Shown: one piece after another, positions 33,640-50,868 of the stretch | How positions within the stretch are numbered: position 1 is the stretch's first letter | Layout of the letters: every line of letters begins with the position of its first letter | Assembly: GCF_963576545.1 (NCBI RefSeq) | Contig: NC_083636.1 | Coordinates: 3,152,383-3,216,382, forward strand | DNA length: 64,000 bases | Origin: Limanda limanda | Taxonomy: Eukaryota > Chordata > Actinopteri > Pleuronectiformes > Pleuronectidae | Direction: 5' to 3' | Notes under the pieces: generated by a model | Seen by the model: only the letters and a program-made list of their open reading frames with translations | Database searches by the model: none | What the model was told of the DNA's origin: nothing | Program-made: the position numbers and the translations under genes

Positions 33640-34025
33640 AACCTGATAATCTGTCTCTTTATTTTATTTATTATATTTTAATCTATTTATATTTATTTAT
33701 CATCCTGATGATCTGTCTCTTTATTTTATTTATTATATTTTAATCTATTTTATTTATTTATCATCCTGATGATCTGTCTCTTTATTTTATTTATTATATT
33801 TTAATCTATTTTATTTATTTCTCATCCTGATGATCTGTCTCTTTATTTTATTTATTATATTTTAATCTATTTTATTTATTTCTCATCCTGATGATCTGTC
33901 TCTTTATTTTATTTATAATATTTTAATCTATTTTATTTATTTATAATTCTGATGATCTGTCTCTTTATTTTATTTATTATATTTTAATCTATTTTATTTA
34001 TTTATCAACTTGATGATCTGTCTCT
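33640..34025. repeat. 61-bp AT-rich minisatellite, about 6 units
   Basis: Repeated unit containing GATGATCTGTCTCTTTATTT followed by TTATATTTTAATCTATTTTA. The period is about 61 bp and the units are nearly identical with single-base variants (TTATCATCC, TTCTCATCC, TTATAATTC). Earlier, more diverged units extend left to about 33530. It ends just before the rnf180 promoter. Confidence 0.93.
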
Positions 34026-34029
34026 TTTA

Positions 34030-34211
34030 TTTTGTCAGCGCGGAAACGCGGCAGGTGTTTTGACCTTCCCCACTTTCCGTAGCTCCCCGGCTCTGACGTC
34101 ACGCCCTCCTGTGAAGTGGCAGCCTTGTTTAACTTTGTGTGTTCAGTGTTTTTTTTGACGCAGCTTTTCTTCGTTGTTTCGCTTCTCAAACTTCGCAGAC
34201 TTGACCGGAAG
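34030..34211 (+). promoter_or_regulatory. rnf180 promoter region and probable non-coding first exon
   Basis: Sudden shift from AT-rich minisatellite to GC-balanced, CpG-containing sequence. A perfect palindromic cAMP-response element, TGACGTCA, is at 34094-34101. A plausible 5' UTR exon ends at 34211 with a strong donor, GGAAG|GTGAGT. The transcription start is probably between 34105 and 34160. There is no TATA box. CREB/ATF control is inferred from the site alone. Confidence 0.5.
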
Positions 34212-35205
34212 GTGAGTTAACATCCGGGCAACAAGAGCAGACTCGACTCGACTCGACAGCACGTTTTCTTATCGGTTAACCGACAGGAAGAAGCTTGTTG
34301 TTGTTGTCGAAGCTAACGAAGCTAAAGAAGCTAACACCGGTTTTATTCTGGTTTCTTCTCCAGCTGCAGATTCGACACATTTTTAAACTCACACCTCAGA
34401 CTCAGGTTTATTCTAATAAAACTAGATTTACACTAAAAACAACAACTGAAATCAGATACTTGAGAGTAATTATTAATAATTAGACCAACGCACAATTAAA
34501 GGAGTTAAATTATGTATAAAACACGTGACAATAATCTAATTTAAAAGTCTTAACAAAAAGCATATTGAACAATCATGGGTTGGACCTATGATGTGATTTA
34601 ATCTTGGATTGTTTGATTCTAGGTTTGTGTTTATTCAGATTGTCTGATTCAATGTGTGTTTTTTTGTTTGACGTGATCTTTGGTGGATTCCGATCTCAAG
34701 TCAACCACAAAGTTTGTCGTTGAAGCCAAAGCGAAAAGTTTAGAGTACAGATCTCAAAGTTTTTATCAGTGACAACACAAAGCTGCATTTTTTACACGCC
34801 ACAGACTTTTACATATGTATGTAACTAAACTGTTTAAGTGTTTCTCAACCAAACGAGTCCGGGTTCAGGTTTTTCCTGTTCTGGTCGAAGTGCTTTAGAA
34901 AAAGCAACTGTGACAAATTGTAAAAGCAACATAAGACAATACAAGAGTTGAATTGAGAATGAAAACAATAGATAAAGAAATAAAGGAGTGAAAGAAACGA
35001 GGGCAGTGTAAGAAATTAGGAATAGTTTGATTTAATAGAAGGACTTGTTCAACAGGAGAGCAGTGAATTAAAAGAACTGAGAGTTAATTCTTCAGTTCTC
35101 TGGGAGCTTTCATCCAGATAAGTTTAAAAATTACTTTGTTTTATTGTCTCCATCATCAGAGCCGGACCGGAAACCTGCTGTTGATGAGTCTGAGGAGAAG
35201 GAACC

Positions 35206-38200
35206 ATGCTCCGCTGCAGGAGGTGTCGCAAAGGTGTCATCGACTCAGCGTGTTTAACCACGGTGGGTGAAAATACTTTTTAATTTAAATTATTTCAGCT
35301 TTAAACTCACTTAAATTTCAACTTTAAAGTCATTTAGATGTTTATTCTCTGTGCTGACAGTGTTTGACCCATAGTCACTAACCTTATGGAGTTGATTAAT
35401 CAGTTTGTCTGAGGACATCCCTGTGACCTGGAGATAACCAGCGTCTGTTCAAGTTATATATAAAGTCCAGAGAAACCTCAGTGAGTGTGTGTGTGTCGCG
35501 GTGAAACAGGAGGAGGCGACAGACGAGAGCTCGGCTGCTATTTGCAGCATCTGGCACGTGGACGTGGACTCGCTGCCGGACTGGATCCTGACCTCGGTTC
35601 ACCAGGTGAGTGTCTCAGCTCAGAGGGGGAGGTCCTCCAGGGTCAGATTGATTAACTCCACTAAACCAGCACCCTGGCATATTTGCATGTGCAGGGTTTC
35701 CCCCTGAAAACTTGCTAAGCCTGGTGGTAGGGCCGCTAGAGAAGCCAACCGACGGCCGGCCGTTGTTGTACGGAAAGTTGAAAGGAATTTTTAAATTATG
35801 ACAGTTATGTGTTATTTTAAGACATTCATTAACGGGACTCTTACCTTTTGTTGCATTTGAGAATTACAGCACATTCAAATCATCCCGCCTTCCTCCAATG
35901 CCCCACCCCCTCGTTCCCATCCGCGGTGTTTTTTTGAAGAAACTTTATTTACAAGCAGACTTTCAACCTACTGCCTCCGCGCACGCACGTGAGTTTTTGT
36001 TTACCAAAGCAATGGATTCGGTAAGTTATATACATTTACATTCACATGCCTTGATGACGGGCCCGAATGCGCCACAAGAAGCAGACGGAAAACCTGCATG
36101 TCCATGCAGCAAACAGACAGGTCTGTCGGCCAATAAGGTCCTTCGGTCCGAAGAATTTTATTGGTTGAAGTTTTCACTAAATATTATGAGAGTGAAATAA
36201 TTGTTTGTTTTTACTCCTGGTGGGTCTGTCTTGCATTTTAGAGTGTCATTACCTTATTAATACCAATTTAACCTTATCCACAAAAAGTGTAAAAATGCAA
36301 CAAAGGTAAGAGTCCCTTTAACAATACTTATTAACATTACATAATACACTTTACAAACACAAAAAAATAATAAATCAAATAAAAATAAATATTACCAATT
36401 CGTTTTCAAGTAAAATCTAAGTGAATCTAAAAAAACAAGCCATTTCTGGTCACATTTAAAAGTAAAATAAATTGTAAAATAAATTGTAAAATAAACATGT
36501 CAGAGGATTTTATTTTGAAATGGTTCCGGTCGAGACGCCCGGTGATGACGACAGCGGTGCGTTATGTTATTCAGCGACCCTCCGAAGAGGCACAATTTCT
36601 TACGGTGTTTTTAAATAAATAAACAAGCGACGCTTAGCCTGGCGGGGAGGGAGAAAAGCCTGGGGGCCCGCCAGGCCTATAAAGCACTGGGGGAAACCCT
36701 GATTTGCACTATTGCACACAATTGAACTATTGTTTTTCTATTTTTCTCTTGAGCTGTATATATATATTTTTAGATATATACATTTTATTTTCTATTTTAC
36801 ATTTTTGATATACTCTATTTTATTCTATTTTATACTATTTCTATTTTATTTTTTTGGTTGTAATTATTGAGCATTGCTAGAAGAGAGCCTGTGACTCAAG
36901 CATTTCATTGCCAGAGACTGCTTAATGTTATTGTTGTGCATTTGATAATAAAAATCTTGAATCTTGAATCTTGAATGTGTTCACTGGCACACGGGGAATC
37001 AAGATTAGAATAATAGTTTTCTTTTGTCATACACATCTGGAAAATTCCATATTCTTAAGCCTATAAAAAATTCGGTCACGTCAAAGTATATTTATGTAGC
37101 AAGTTTAAAATAACCTCTCTTAACATTTCTCATTTCTGTTTTGTTCGACAGACATTTTTGTGACATTCGAAGGATATAACAATGAATTTAAATACATATA
37201 TTAGATATAGTCGTGCTTCATGTATCTGTGGTTTCTGTCCAGGCCCAGTGGACGGTGGGGAAACTGAACTGTCAGCACTGCTCCGCTCGTCTCGGTGGCT
37301 TCAACTTCATCAACCGCACGAAGTGTCCCTGTGGCCAGGACGCCACCGTCCACCTCAACAAGAGCCGCGTGGATCGTGACCACAAGCACCACGTCCTCAT
37401 CGTCCAGCCGAGGAGGACGAGGCCTGAGAAGGGACGCGCCGATCCGCCGACGGACGGCGCCGAGAACAGCGAGGAGACGTTTAGCGGGACGGACAGTTTC
37501 CAGCTCCCTGCCGAGGCGTCGAGTTCCCCGAGTGGAAACCAGTCGTTTCCCTTCAGTCCTCTGTACTGCATCTCTCACAGGAGGAGGTGCAGTTTGGAGG
37601 ATGGCGCCACCTTCAGGTCGTCTTGTTTTTGCCCTGCGAGCCTCATGGACAGGTCTGCGGCCGGTTTGACGTGGGCGGGGCCGGATGATGAGTCCACGTG
37701 GTCACGGGTCTCGTGTCCCACACGTCAGGACGGCGAAGCCTCAGGAGACACTGATGCCTTCAGTTCACCTGGAGGGAGGCGGATGCTCCTGGATCAACCG
37801 CCGCTGCCAGCTGTGGACACGCTGGAGACGTCTGTGGCGACCACGTCCGTCCACGAAGACGCTTCTGACTCAACGCTTCTCCTCAGAGGAAGCACCGCCT
37901 CCGACAGTGTGGCGGAGCGGGACGAGGAAACGGAGGTGAGGTCATAAATGTAGTGAATTTAAAAATCTGATGGACAGGACCGCTCCTAAAAGTTAAGCTA
38001 AAATATCTGGATCGCCCCCTGGTGGCTGGCTGCAGTACAGGTCATAAACCCTGTCTCATCCATGTTAGCAAATCGGACATGAACACGCAGAATTGCACGT
38101 TAAATACATGAATCTTTCATCTTAACTAGAAACACGATTGACTCGTGATTGGTTGAGCGTGTTTGTGTTGATGTTCATGCTCCCCAGAGGATGGATGTCG

Positions 38201-40233
38201 TTACTTGACCCTCTGACCTTTTTCTTCAGGACATACATCAGGCCATAATTGTCATTGTGTCAAAATTGAAAGGGCACATTTCCATTCAATTCTTTGTTGA
38301 CGCTGAAGTTCCCCAGAGGCTGAACCTTTAGTTTTGAATGACCTTTGACCTTTCCCTCTATCGCACTCGGCTCAAACTAACTGGTTCTAGTTTCACTGAT
38401 GGTCGAGCTGAAAGAAACGTATTGTTTGTTGTGTCCAACATTCTTTGTTATGGGAAGTAAATGTCTTAAACTATTGTTTGTCTGTGTGTGTGTGTGTCTG
38501 TGTGTGTGTGTGTGTCTGTGTGTGTGTGTGTCTGTGTGTGCATGTGTGTTGCCTTCGTAGCTTCGAGCCTCCTCCGCCTCCCCGGCCTCGATCCGCCGGA
38601 GAAGAACAGAGAAGAACCGTCTGAAGGGTCTGCGCCGGAAACAGAGGAGGAGAGAGCGCTGGCTGCACCGTAAGCAGGAGAAGGTCAGGGGTCATCCTCA
38701 GGGTCAGGGGTCAATCAATCATTCAATCATTCAAGTTTTATTTGTATAGCCCATATTCACAAATCACAATTCGTCTCATAGGGCTTTAACATGGTGAGAC
38801 TTTTTTAACAGGTAAAAATATGTAGGAACCTCAGAGAGACACATGTGAGGATCCGTCTCCCAGGACGGACACAAGTGCAATAGATGTCAAGTTTTGGAAA
38901 ACATGATCGGGATTAAAGTTTTTAGCAGCATCGATGAGGGTAAACATTTTTCAATACTATAAGTGAAGCAGTCCTGCTGCAATCATGTCTCTGGTCAGCA
39001 GCAAGATCACGATCCAGCATCAGGATGGGATCCACTATAGTCCACAGTCATTGTCCATCCTCAAGGTTTCTGTCTAACGTTTAATTATCTGAATTTATTA
39101 AAGTAGTATAATATGTGTTTGCGTTCAGGCCGAGAGTTTGAGCCGGTCCCTGGTGGACAGCGAGGAGGGGGACCGGGAGGGACTGACCTGCGCCGTGTGT
39201 CTGGACGTCTTCCTCAGCCCGTACAGCTGCCAGCCGTGCGCCCACGTCTTCTGTGAGCCGTGTCTCCGCACGCTCGCCAAGAACCGACACACGACCACGC
39301 CCTGCCCCCTCTGCCGCACCCTCATCTCGCACACCGACTCACACGAAGGTGGGCGACCTCCAGGACTCAGAACTTGACCTCCTGATATCTCCGACGTGAG
39401 GATGTGCTGTGTTCCTCACTGTGCTTGTTCCTCCTCAGAGCTCAACCAGACGGTGAAGACCTTCTTCCCTAAAGCTCACAACGCTCGCCAGCTGAACTTC
39501 AAGAAGGCTCCGTGTGCTAAGTGGCCTCTGCCCAGCGGTCGCAAGTGCTTCCGTAGCTTCTGGGGTAAGAAACCGTTAAAGTCTGGAAAACATTGAAGAC
39601 TCTGGATCATCAGTAGTGACCATGATGAGAGAAAGTATTGAATCATCAAATCCATTATTCATTAACTTCCTTTACATGATGTGAGATAAAGTGTCGACAC
39701 TACACATTTCATCATTTACATTTTATGACATTATACAACATGTTGCTGCTTAAAGTCCTATTACCAGGTATTTGGACTTGTATCTTTGGAAGAACAGAAC
39801 TTCAAACCTTAAAATTATCATGTTTATATAAGTTGGCAGCGCAAGATTTTAGTCATTTTTTAAACTTGAAAATTAAAAAGCTTGATGATGGTTGTTTTAA
39901 TATTTGTAACCTTGAACTTCCACAACTTTCAGCCACTGAGTCTCTGATTAATTATATCACTTGAAAACACACACACACACACACACACAATATGATGCAA
40001 ATATCTTTTTGAGTAACTATAGTTTTATCCATTTAACTTCAGGGTATCGGAGACACGTTGCCGCGGCGAGGGGACGCTGGCACTTCGCCCACGGCGGCTT
40101 CTCGCTGGACGCTCTGAACTTCACCGACATGCGGCTCTTCGACCTCGGCCTCTTCCTCGACTACATCACGTCCGTCAACTGGATCCTGGCGTTCCTGCTC
40201 CTCGGCTTCCTCGTGTACTTTTTCTTCTTTTGA
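35206..40233 (+). CDS. rnf180: E3 ubiquitin-protein ligase RNF180 (Rines)
   Basis: Seven coding exons: 35206-35262, 35510-35605, 37243-37935, 38561-38683, 39129-39348, 39439-39564, 40043-40233; phases match at every junction and give 501 residues (592 in human, as I recall). Order: N-terminal cysteine-rich domain ([10 protein letters not shown]...[38 protein letters not shown]), a poorly conserved middle, a basic helix ([15 protein letters not shown]), a C3HC4 RING finger (CAVC...CAHVFCEPC...CPLC) in the exon at 39129, and a C-terminal hydrophobic anchor ([20 protein letters not shown]). RNF180 is an ER/nuclear-envelope tail-anchored ligase; in mammals it is reported to promote degradation of monoamine oxidase A, which fits its neighbour htr1a thematically. 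The intron at 35606-37242 holds nested transposons. AATAAA signals lie at 40610 and 40652. Confidence 0.95.
35692..36701 (+). mobile_element. Non-autonomous hAT-like element in an rnf180 intron
   Basis: The ends are reverse complements: GCAGGGTTTCCCCCTG on the left, and on the right a sequence whose complement starts CAGGGTTTCCCCCAGTG. The flanks read ATTTGCAT (35681-35688) and ATTTGCAC (36702-36709), a 7/8 match consistent with an 8-bp duplication, though three extra bases sit at the left junction. Subterminal parts share AGCCTGGYGG. No transposase is present. A second element is nested inside at 35833-36317. Confidence 0.65.
35833..36317 (+). mobile_element. Nested TTAA-targeting MITE (piggyBac/Kolobok type)
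   Basis: A 485-bp element. The left end CGGGACTCTTACCTTTTGTT and the right end (complement AGGGACTCTTACCTTTGTTG) form inverted repeats of about 25 bp. TTAA lies immediately outside both ends, at 35829-35832 and 36318-36321, the target duplication of piggyBac and Kolobok transposons. A 100-residue frame inside (35898-36200) resembles nothing I know. Confidence 0.75.
36710..36976 (+). mobile_element. LINE family B 3' end with a short heptamer tail
   Basis: AT-rich body, then GCATTTCATTGCCAGAGACT and GTGCATTTGATAATAAAAAT, ending in about three copies of CTTGAAT. It is the unexpanded counterpart of 22544-22905, in the opposite orientation, and begins within a few bases of the hAT-like element's right flank. 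Confidence 0.75.
38713..38850 (+). repeat. Dispersed fish repeat in an rnf180 intron
   Basis: AAGTTTTATTTGTATAGCCC followed by CACAAATCACAATTCGTCTC and AGGGCTTTAACATGGTGAGA, a phrase set I associate with a common teleost interspersed repeat. The right boundary is uncertain and may reach about 39060. Confidence 0.5.
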
Positions 40234-41004
40234 CGAGCCGAGGACGATTGAGAGTTTGCAGTGAAGGTTTATCAATCTTCATTTCTCTCTGAAGAGATTT
40301 TCAGACTTTGAGAAAGACACATCGAGTTTATGTTGAAGGAAACGATAAATCCTGATGTAAAAGAAAATGGAAGCGTTTACACTGTGTGAAGAGTTCATCG
40401 TCTTTACTGAAAGTAAAAGACAAAGACAATCAAGTGAATCATTTGAAATTATGCAACTGTGAATTTTTTAGATTTGAACATAAAGTGTTGGATTCAGTAT
40501 TTTAATCTCCAGGAGATTAAAACAGTCTTTTTGAGTTCTGTTTGCTGGATTGTTCAATAGAAATATGAAAAACACTGAGCCACATAAATATTACAAATTA
40601 TTTATGAATAATAAAAGTGTCTAAATAGATTTTACTTTATTTAACAAACTGAATAAACCTGTTTTTTTGGTCTCTTCTCTCTCTACATTTCTGAAAAAGC
40701 TCACCACAGTTTTCTCTCTAGAATTAGACAAAAGCTTTTTGTTCTAGCAGGGACGTGGACGCACATTCTAGAGTAGGAGGTAAAGTGATGTTTTTGTATA
40801 GAGACACAAAAGCAAAGGTGTGTTGGAGAAGGAATAACAACAATGAAAATTTCTGACGTAGCTCCAGAAATAAAATATTTAAGAAAATCCTTTGAAATTA
40901 GTAGAATTTCTGTAAAGATTTGTCTTAAAACATGATCTGAACTTCATCTAAATTACAAAATTGAACGACACACAATCTGTTTTATTTAATAACACACAAA
41001 TTGT

Positions 41005-41220
41005 CAGTGGTGTTTAAAGTACTTGAAAGCCATACTTGAGTAAAAGTACAGATATCTTACCTGAAAGTGACTTCGGTAAAAGTAAAAGTCACCCGTCAGA
41101 AAATGACTTGAGTAAAAGTCTTAAAGTAGCTCATATTAAATTTACTTAAGTATCAAAAGTATCTGGTGTTGAAATTCAGTATCAAAAGTAAAAGTACAAG
41201 TACCAAAATTAAAAATGCAA
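41005..41220 (+). mobile_element. Fragment of an AAAGTA-rich hAT-like repeat
   Basis: Starts CAGTGGTGTTTAAAGTACTT and continues with repeated TTGAGTAAAAGTACAGAT and AAGTATCAAAAGTA phrases, a pattern typical of an abundant teleost non-autonomous element. The opposite terminus was not identified. Confidence 0.5.
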
Positions 41221-41999
41221 AGTGCTTTTTATAGTAGGTCTAAGACGTCATATAAAAGTTGATATGATCGAACGTGTAACATCGAAGATTGGCGACTTCC
41301 TGTGGCCTTTATTGTTACGTTCCGCCATAACGTCTTTTTTGGTGGAACAGGTATTTATATTCATATATACCAGTTGCACAAAAAATGGAACTGTTGTACT
41401 GTTCCTTGAGAAAAAAAAATGATAAAAAAATAAATACTATATAGTATTTATTTTAACCCTAACCCTATCTCAAATAGCAATGGACTAGTGCATCTGAACT
41501 TAGAGACATCAAAGAATCAACACAATAGAATAAACAAGTGCCTCTTGTGTCTGCCTAAGAACATTAATAAATCTCAGAATAAACACTAAAACTTTCTGTA
41601 AATATCAATAAACATGGACCTCTCATCAGAAGCAGGAGTGATACACAATGCAAAGGGAAACAAGTTCTATGCACACACAATAAGATAGTTTCTCTTTTGT
41701 TAACAGCCTGCACAGGGCTAGTACAGAGAAGAAGAAACAATCACTGGACACAGTTATGTTTTGCTGCCAAATTTCAGACCGAATAACAAAGACAGTACTG
41801 AACCGAGCACCTGACCGATCGCCCCTCCAGAGAGGGTCACGATAAAACTGGAGGAAGTCAAACTCGTAACAAGGTTTCTGAAGGTGAACCTGTGGAGAGA
41901 TCCTCACCGGTACAGCCTGCTCGACCCCGGTCCACCAAGGCCTGACCAACCTCCGGACGCTGAGGGTCTCGAGCTGAATGTTATGAGTGTTATTAGCTT

Positions 42000-42870
<871 letters not shown>

Positions 42871-43469
42871 CTATAGTTTTGACTTGGATGGAAACCAGAT
42901 GACATTTTATGACCAATTCATGCAGAAAACAAGGGGTCAAATACTTGTATCTGTGTATAAAAGGTGACAGTGCTTGTTTTTTTTACTTCTCCTGCCCCCT
43001 GGTGGTACATTAAACGAATGCATCTTCATCCACACACACACAGCATCTAGAATCTCAGGGAATAAAACAATAATCTCCTTGAATCTGTTCTCCTCTGCAG
43101 CAGGAGAAGCACAGATGTTGAATGCATGTGAGTCTGCAGCTCAGTGTGTGAGTGAGGCATCGTGCACGGCGCAGGGCTCCAGCGGGCGGACCACTAGCTG
43201 CTCTCAAACAGTTAACGATGAGTCGGAGGAGGGTGACGACTTGTTTTGCTGTTGGCTCGCTCCGCATCCTCCGCACACGTGAGCCGGAGGAGCCTGCCCA
43301 TCCCTCTCTCGGCCTCCAGGAGGGGCTGAAGGTGACTCTCCTCTCTGCGGGGATGCAGCGGCTCTGATCGGCCACAGATCCGTCCGACCCCCCGCTGCGA
43401 TCCTGGTGCTTTCCTTCCCTCCTGTTAGATAGAGGACACCGCAGCATCCGTGTCCATCTGTGAGTGTGT

Positions 43470-43500
<31 letters not shown>

Positions 43501-43521
43501 CGTGTGTGTGCGTGTGCATGC

Positions 43522-47628
<4,107 letters not shown>

Positions 47629-47897
47629 GAGTCCCACAGCCGCAGCACTCCAATGAGTAGATTCTCATTCTGTCAAGACATTTCTTAACCTTTTCATTTT
47701 TATTCTGCGTTTATTTACAATCTGTTTTTCCATCTGCTATTTTATTCCGTCCCATTCATCGTGATATTTACAGTTTTTCACTGGATCCTTATTTTGTTCT
47801 CGAGCTCTGCAACTTAACTTCACGTGTATTTTATTAGGAAAAATCTCAAGTAGATATTTACAAATATGTTCCCCCCAAAAAACATCACAAACCATGT

Positions 47898-48161
47898 GAC
47901 CCAATTCCGCGGCCGTGTCCCTCAGAGGCTTCGTTTGACAACAACAACAAAGGATGGGTCGATACTTCTCGGGCCGACCTATCGCAGGATCGGGTGATTA
48001 AGCTAGCGACCTATGTGGCTGGAAGTCGCTCTAAGATAAGACAAGCTGGAGACGTAAATAGGAAAATCCTCCGTGGACCAGACCGTCTCATTTCGGCTTG
48101 TCCTTCTTTCGACTAATCGGTTTACGGAGTCCTCCGAAGGACCAGTCCCCTGAATTGGGTC
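47898..48161. mobile_element. MITE with GACCCAATTC termini
   Basis: 264 bp with perfect 10-bp terminal inverted repeats (GACCCAATTC / GAATTGGGTC). The similarity continues imperfectly inward (CCTCAGAGGCTTCG against the complement of CGGAGTCCTCCGAAGG). The interior is GC-richer than the flanks. It resembles fish elements of the ISL2EU/IS4EU type, but the family and target duplication are not established. Confidence 0.5.
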
Positions 48162-48780
48162 CCAGCTATTGTTGCGCTAGCTTTGTATGCTAACGGACAT
48201 TAACGGATGAGATAACGCTAGCTCCCGCTGGGTCACAGGCACAGCAGGGTTTCGGGTTCAGGCTCTTGTGGAACTTTTACTTTTTGTTACTGTAGTTTTC
48301 CTCCAAACCTCTCAGTTGTACGTTATTTTCTATAGCTAAAGATGAGAAATGTAAATATTCCGGCTATGCACAGGCATTTGTAGTTTTCAGGTGTCTCACT
48401 GTGTCACACCTTCGTGTCTGAGTGTTTTACGATGTGAGCTGTTTTAGTCTGAACAACCTTCTGATGTATTTCCTTTGAGCGTTGTTCGGTAGACGCTGCC
48501 TCCAGGTGAGTCTCTGCTGACCTGCGAGCTGTGAACGCCATGTTCCTCAAAAAGTATTATGGTGCCCACACATAACCGGCACCTGTTATTACCAATAATG
48601 TCACTGTAGAAAAGAGTACATGTGTAAAATAATAAACATATAATGGCAGATAAGAAAATAACTGTTTCAAAGCTTTGCCTAAACTTCAACTTTTAAAATG
48701 TCGTCAGCATCTTCGTTTCTTCGCCCCCGATCGTGTCAGTGGTGCATGATGATGTTGGTCAGTTGTTCAGATGAGAACTT

Positions 48781-49160
48781 TAACGTCTCGTTCACACGAC
48801 GCCATCTTCAGCCGGATTTTTCCAGTCGACAACAAATTTTTGAACTTTCCGACAAAAGCCCCAGATCACAGGGAAATTTTATTTGGCAGTCGTCAAGTGA
48901 GAACCTGATTCAATAGATCAGCTGGCACAGGCTTAATTTCACGCAGGTTAAATATAATTCATAAGTAATTAAATAACTAAATAATCTTAAGAAGTCTGTG
49001 ACAACTGCAGCCAATTAGAGGGCAGAACGGGGTGATGACTGAAAATACAGCATAAAACCAGATGAGGAAAACTAATAATATGATAATTATATCAACAAAC
49101 ATGGCGGAGAGCAAAGTCCCGAGGTCGAGCTAGCGAGTCGTGTCGTGTGAACTCGGCGTT
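48781..49160. mobile_element. Harbinger-like MITE
   Basis: About 380 bp with inverted ends: AACGTCTCGTTCACACGAC on the left and the complement AACGCCGAGTTCACACGAC on the right, 16 of 19 identical. TTA borders both sides, as expected for a PIF/Harbinger 3-bp target duplication. Confidence 0.6.
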
Positions 49161-50010
49161 AGTTACAACCGGAGTACTGACCAGATGTGTGTGGGACAGA
49201 GTTATGGTTTTCGTGTCCTCCAGATGTTTTTCTGTAGCAACGTGTCTAAATTTCCCATTGACCGACACTGTCGTCCAGGAGAAGAAACCGTAAAAACTAT
49301 GAAATCACCTGTGTGTACTGTTTCATGATCCCCAGAGGATGAACACGATAATGTTACTCATGAGCAGCAACTATAAACTTCTACTTTAACCCAGGAAATA
49401 TCAAAATGAAATTTAAATCCCAACAGTATTACGTATAGAGGACACAGATGTGATGTTTAAATCAGCTCCCCAGAGGATGAACCCTTTTGATCTATTTCTC
49501 TATTGCCACATTCAGGACAAAGTTAACTTTTCAAGCTTTAATATCCCTTACGACTAAACTATCATAATGGGGTTTGTTCAGTGGGTTGCAACAATGGTCG
49601 CAGCCTCCAGGGGGCACTAGTGAGGCTTTTCGGTGTCATGTGCTGCACATCGTTAGCCGTCTTCCCTCAAATAAAATCAGAGGATCTTTATCGGGGTATT
49701 TAAACTGCAGCCATTTCCCCCTGAGTGTCGGTGCAGTGAAGTTTGTAAATCTGTGTTTGTGGAGTTTTTCCTTTTGAATTAATGTAGTTGCCGTGGTGAT
49801 GTCCAAGCTGCTCAATTCTTTGTTTCAGCATGTTTATGAGTCCGAGGCCATTTGTAGTTAGTGTGTCCTGCAGTGTAGAACCCCCCCCCCCCCCCCCAAC
49901 AGCTAATAACCAGTATGTACAGCTTAGGACATTTTATAATGTGAATAAAGTTTTATATTAAAATAAGAACTTGTGTTGTCTTCTTTTAAAAAACATTTGG
50001 TCAACATTTA

Positions 50011-50014
<4 letters not shown>

Positions 50015-50056
<42 letters not shown>
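50015..50056. repeat. (AT)n microsatellite
   Basis: About 20 TA/AT units in AT-rich flanks. Confidence 0.95.
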
Positions 50057-50062
<6 letters not shown>

Positions 50063-50437
50063 TTCCTTTTGCATCAGATGAGAAGATGAATATAAATATC
50101 ATCAGAGTAAGAGTGGTCACAATTAGCCTAGCTTAGCATAAATACACACAACTAAGCTCAATGTTTACTAACTAAAATAAACAGAATTCATTTATCTTGA
50201 GTATAATAAGTATATAAAGTGTATTAATATATGCATAACTACACTATAGTTATGTAAATACCTTGTAAAACAATGATTTGTCATGTTGAACAACAAACAT
50301 TATATAAAAGTGAATTACATTTATTTCTAACTTATTAACACTTATTTAGAAGTCATGAATACAATTGAATTAAAGTACTTGTTGTACCAGTTTTACAACA
50401 TGAATCAAAACAATGTTTTTACTGAGTAAATTTCCAG

Positions 50438-50868
50438 ATTGTGCAAATTCTTGGACGACAACAAAAGAAAAGAGTGGAAAGAAAAAAACATTCTCCTCAG
50501 TATCTGTCGAGTCTCAAACATCCAACATCTGGTTCGTGTCTCTGCTGCTGGGAAACTCCAGCGCTCCTTACTTCCCGTAAAACAACGAGGGACACGAGCG
50601 TTATGTAAGAACTTTATTTATTACTGTGTTCTGTATCTATTATTATCATCAATAAAAAACTTGCTGTTTCTGAGATTGTGCAATTTAACTCCAAACGTGA
50701 CTGGACGCCCCCGAGGAAACTCTGGAGGAGGTTTTATATTCAGTCACCTCAGAAGAGGAAGAGTCAGATCTGCAGAGTGAGCGACGGGTCTCAGCTGCGT
50801 GAACACGAAACAAACACAGGAGAAGTTATCAGCTCGGATTTCTGCTGGAGAGGACGTCGCCGTGTGTG
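50438..50868 (+). promoter_or_regulatory. Candidate c6 promoter and non-coding first exon
   Basis: Two C/EBP-type sites, ATTGTGCAAA (50438-50447) and ATTGTGCAAT (50675-50684), and a CTGGGAA acute-phase type II element (50548-50554) precede GC-balanced sequence that ends at 50868 in a good donor, GTGTGTG|GTGAGTC. A matching acceptor, AAACTAG|GCTGG, lies at 51485, 20 nt before the c6 start codon. C/EBP and STAT3-type sites are typical of liver acute-phase genes. Use of this exon is inferred. Confidence 0.42.

Larger units (their letters stand above)
47629..50437. other. rgs7bp-c6 intergenic interval
   Basis: Holds two MITE-like elements (47898-48161, 48781-49160), a C run (about 49881-49897), an AT dinucleotide array (50015-50056) and otherwise unremarkable sequence. 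No coding potential is seen. This interval joins two gene groups that are far apart in human. Confidence 0.5.

Noticed and set aside
41450..41470. Interstitial telomere repeat (TTAACCCTAACCCT)
   Set aside because: Only about two units, within chance expectation in AT-rich repeat sequence.
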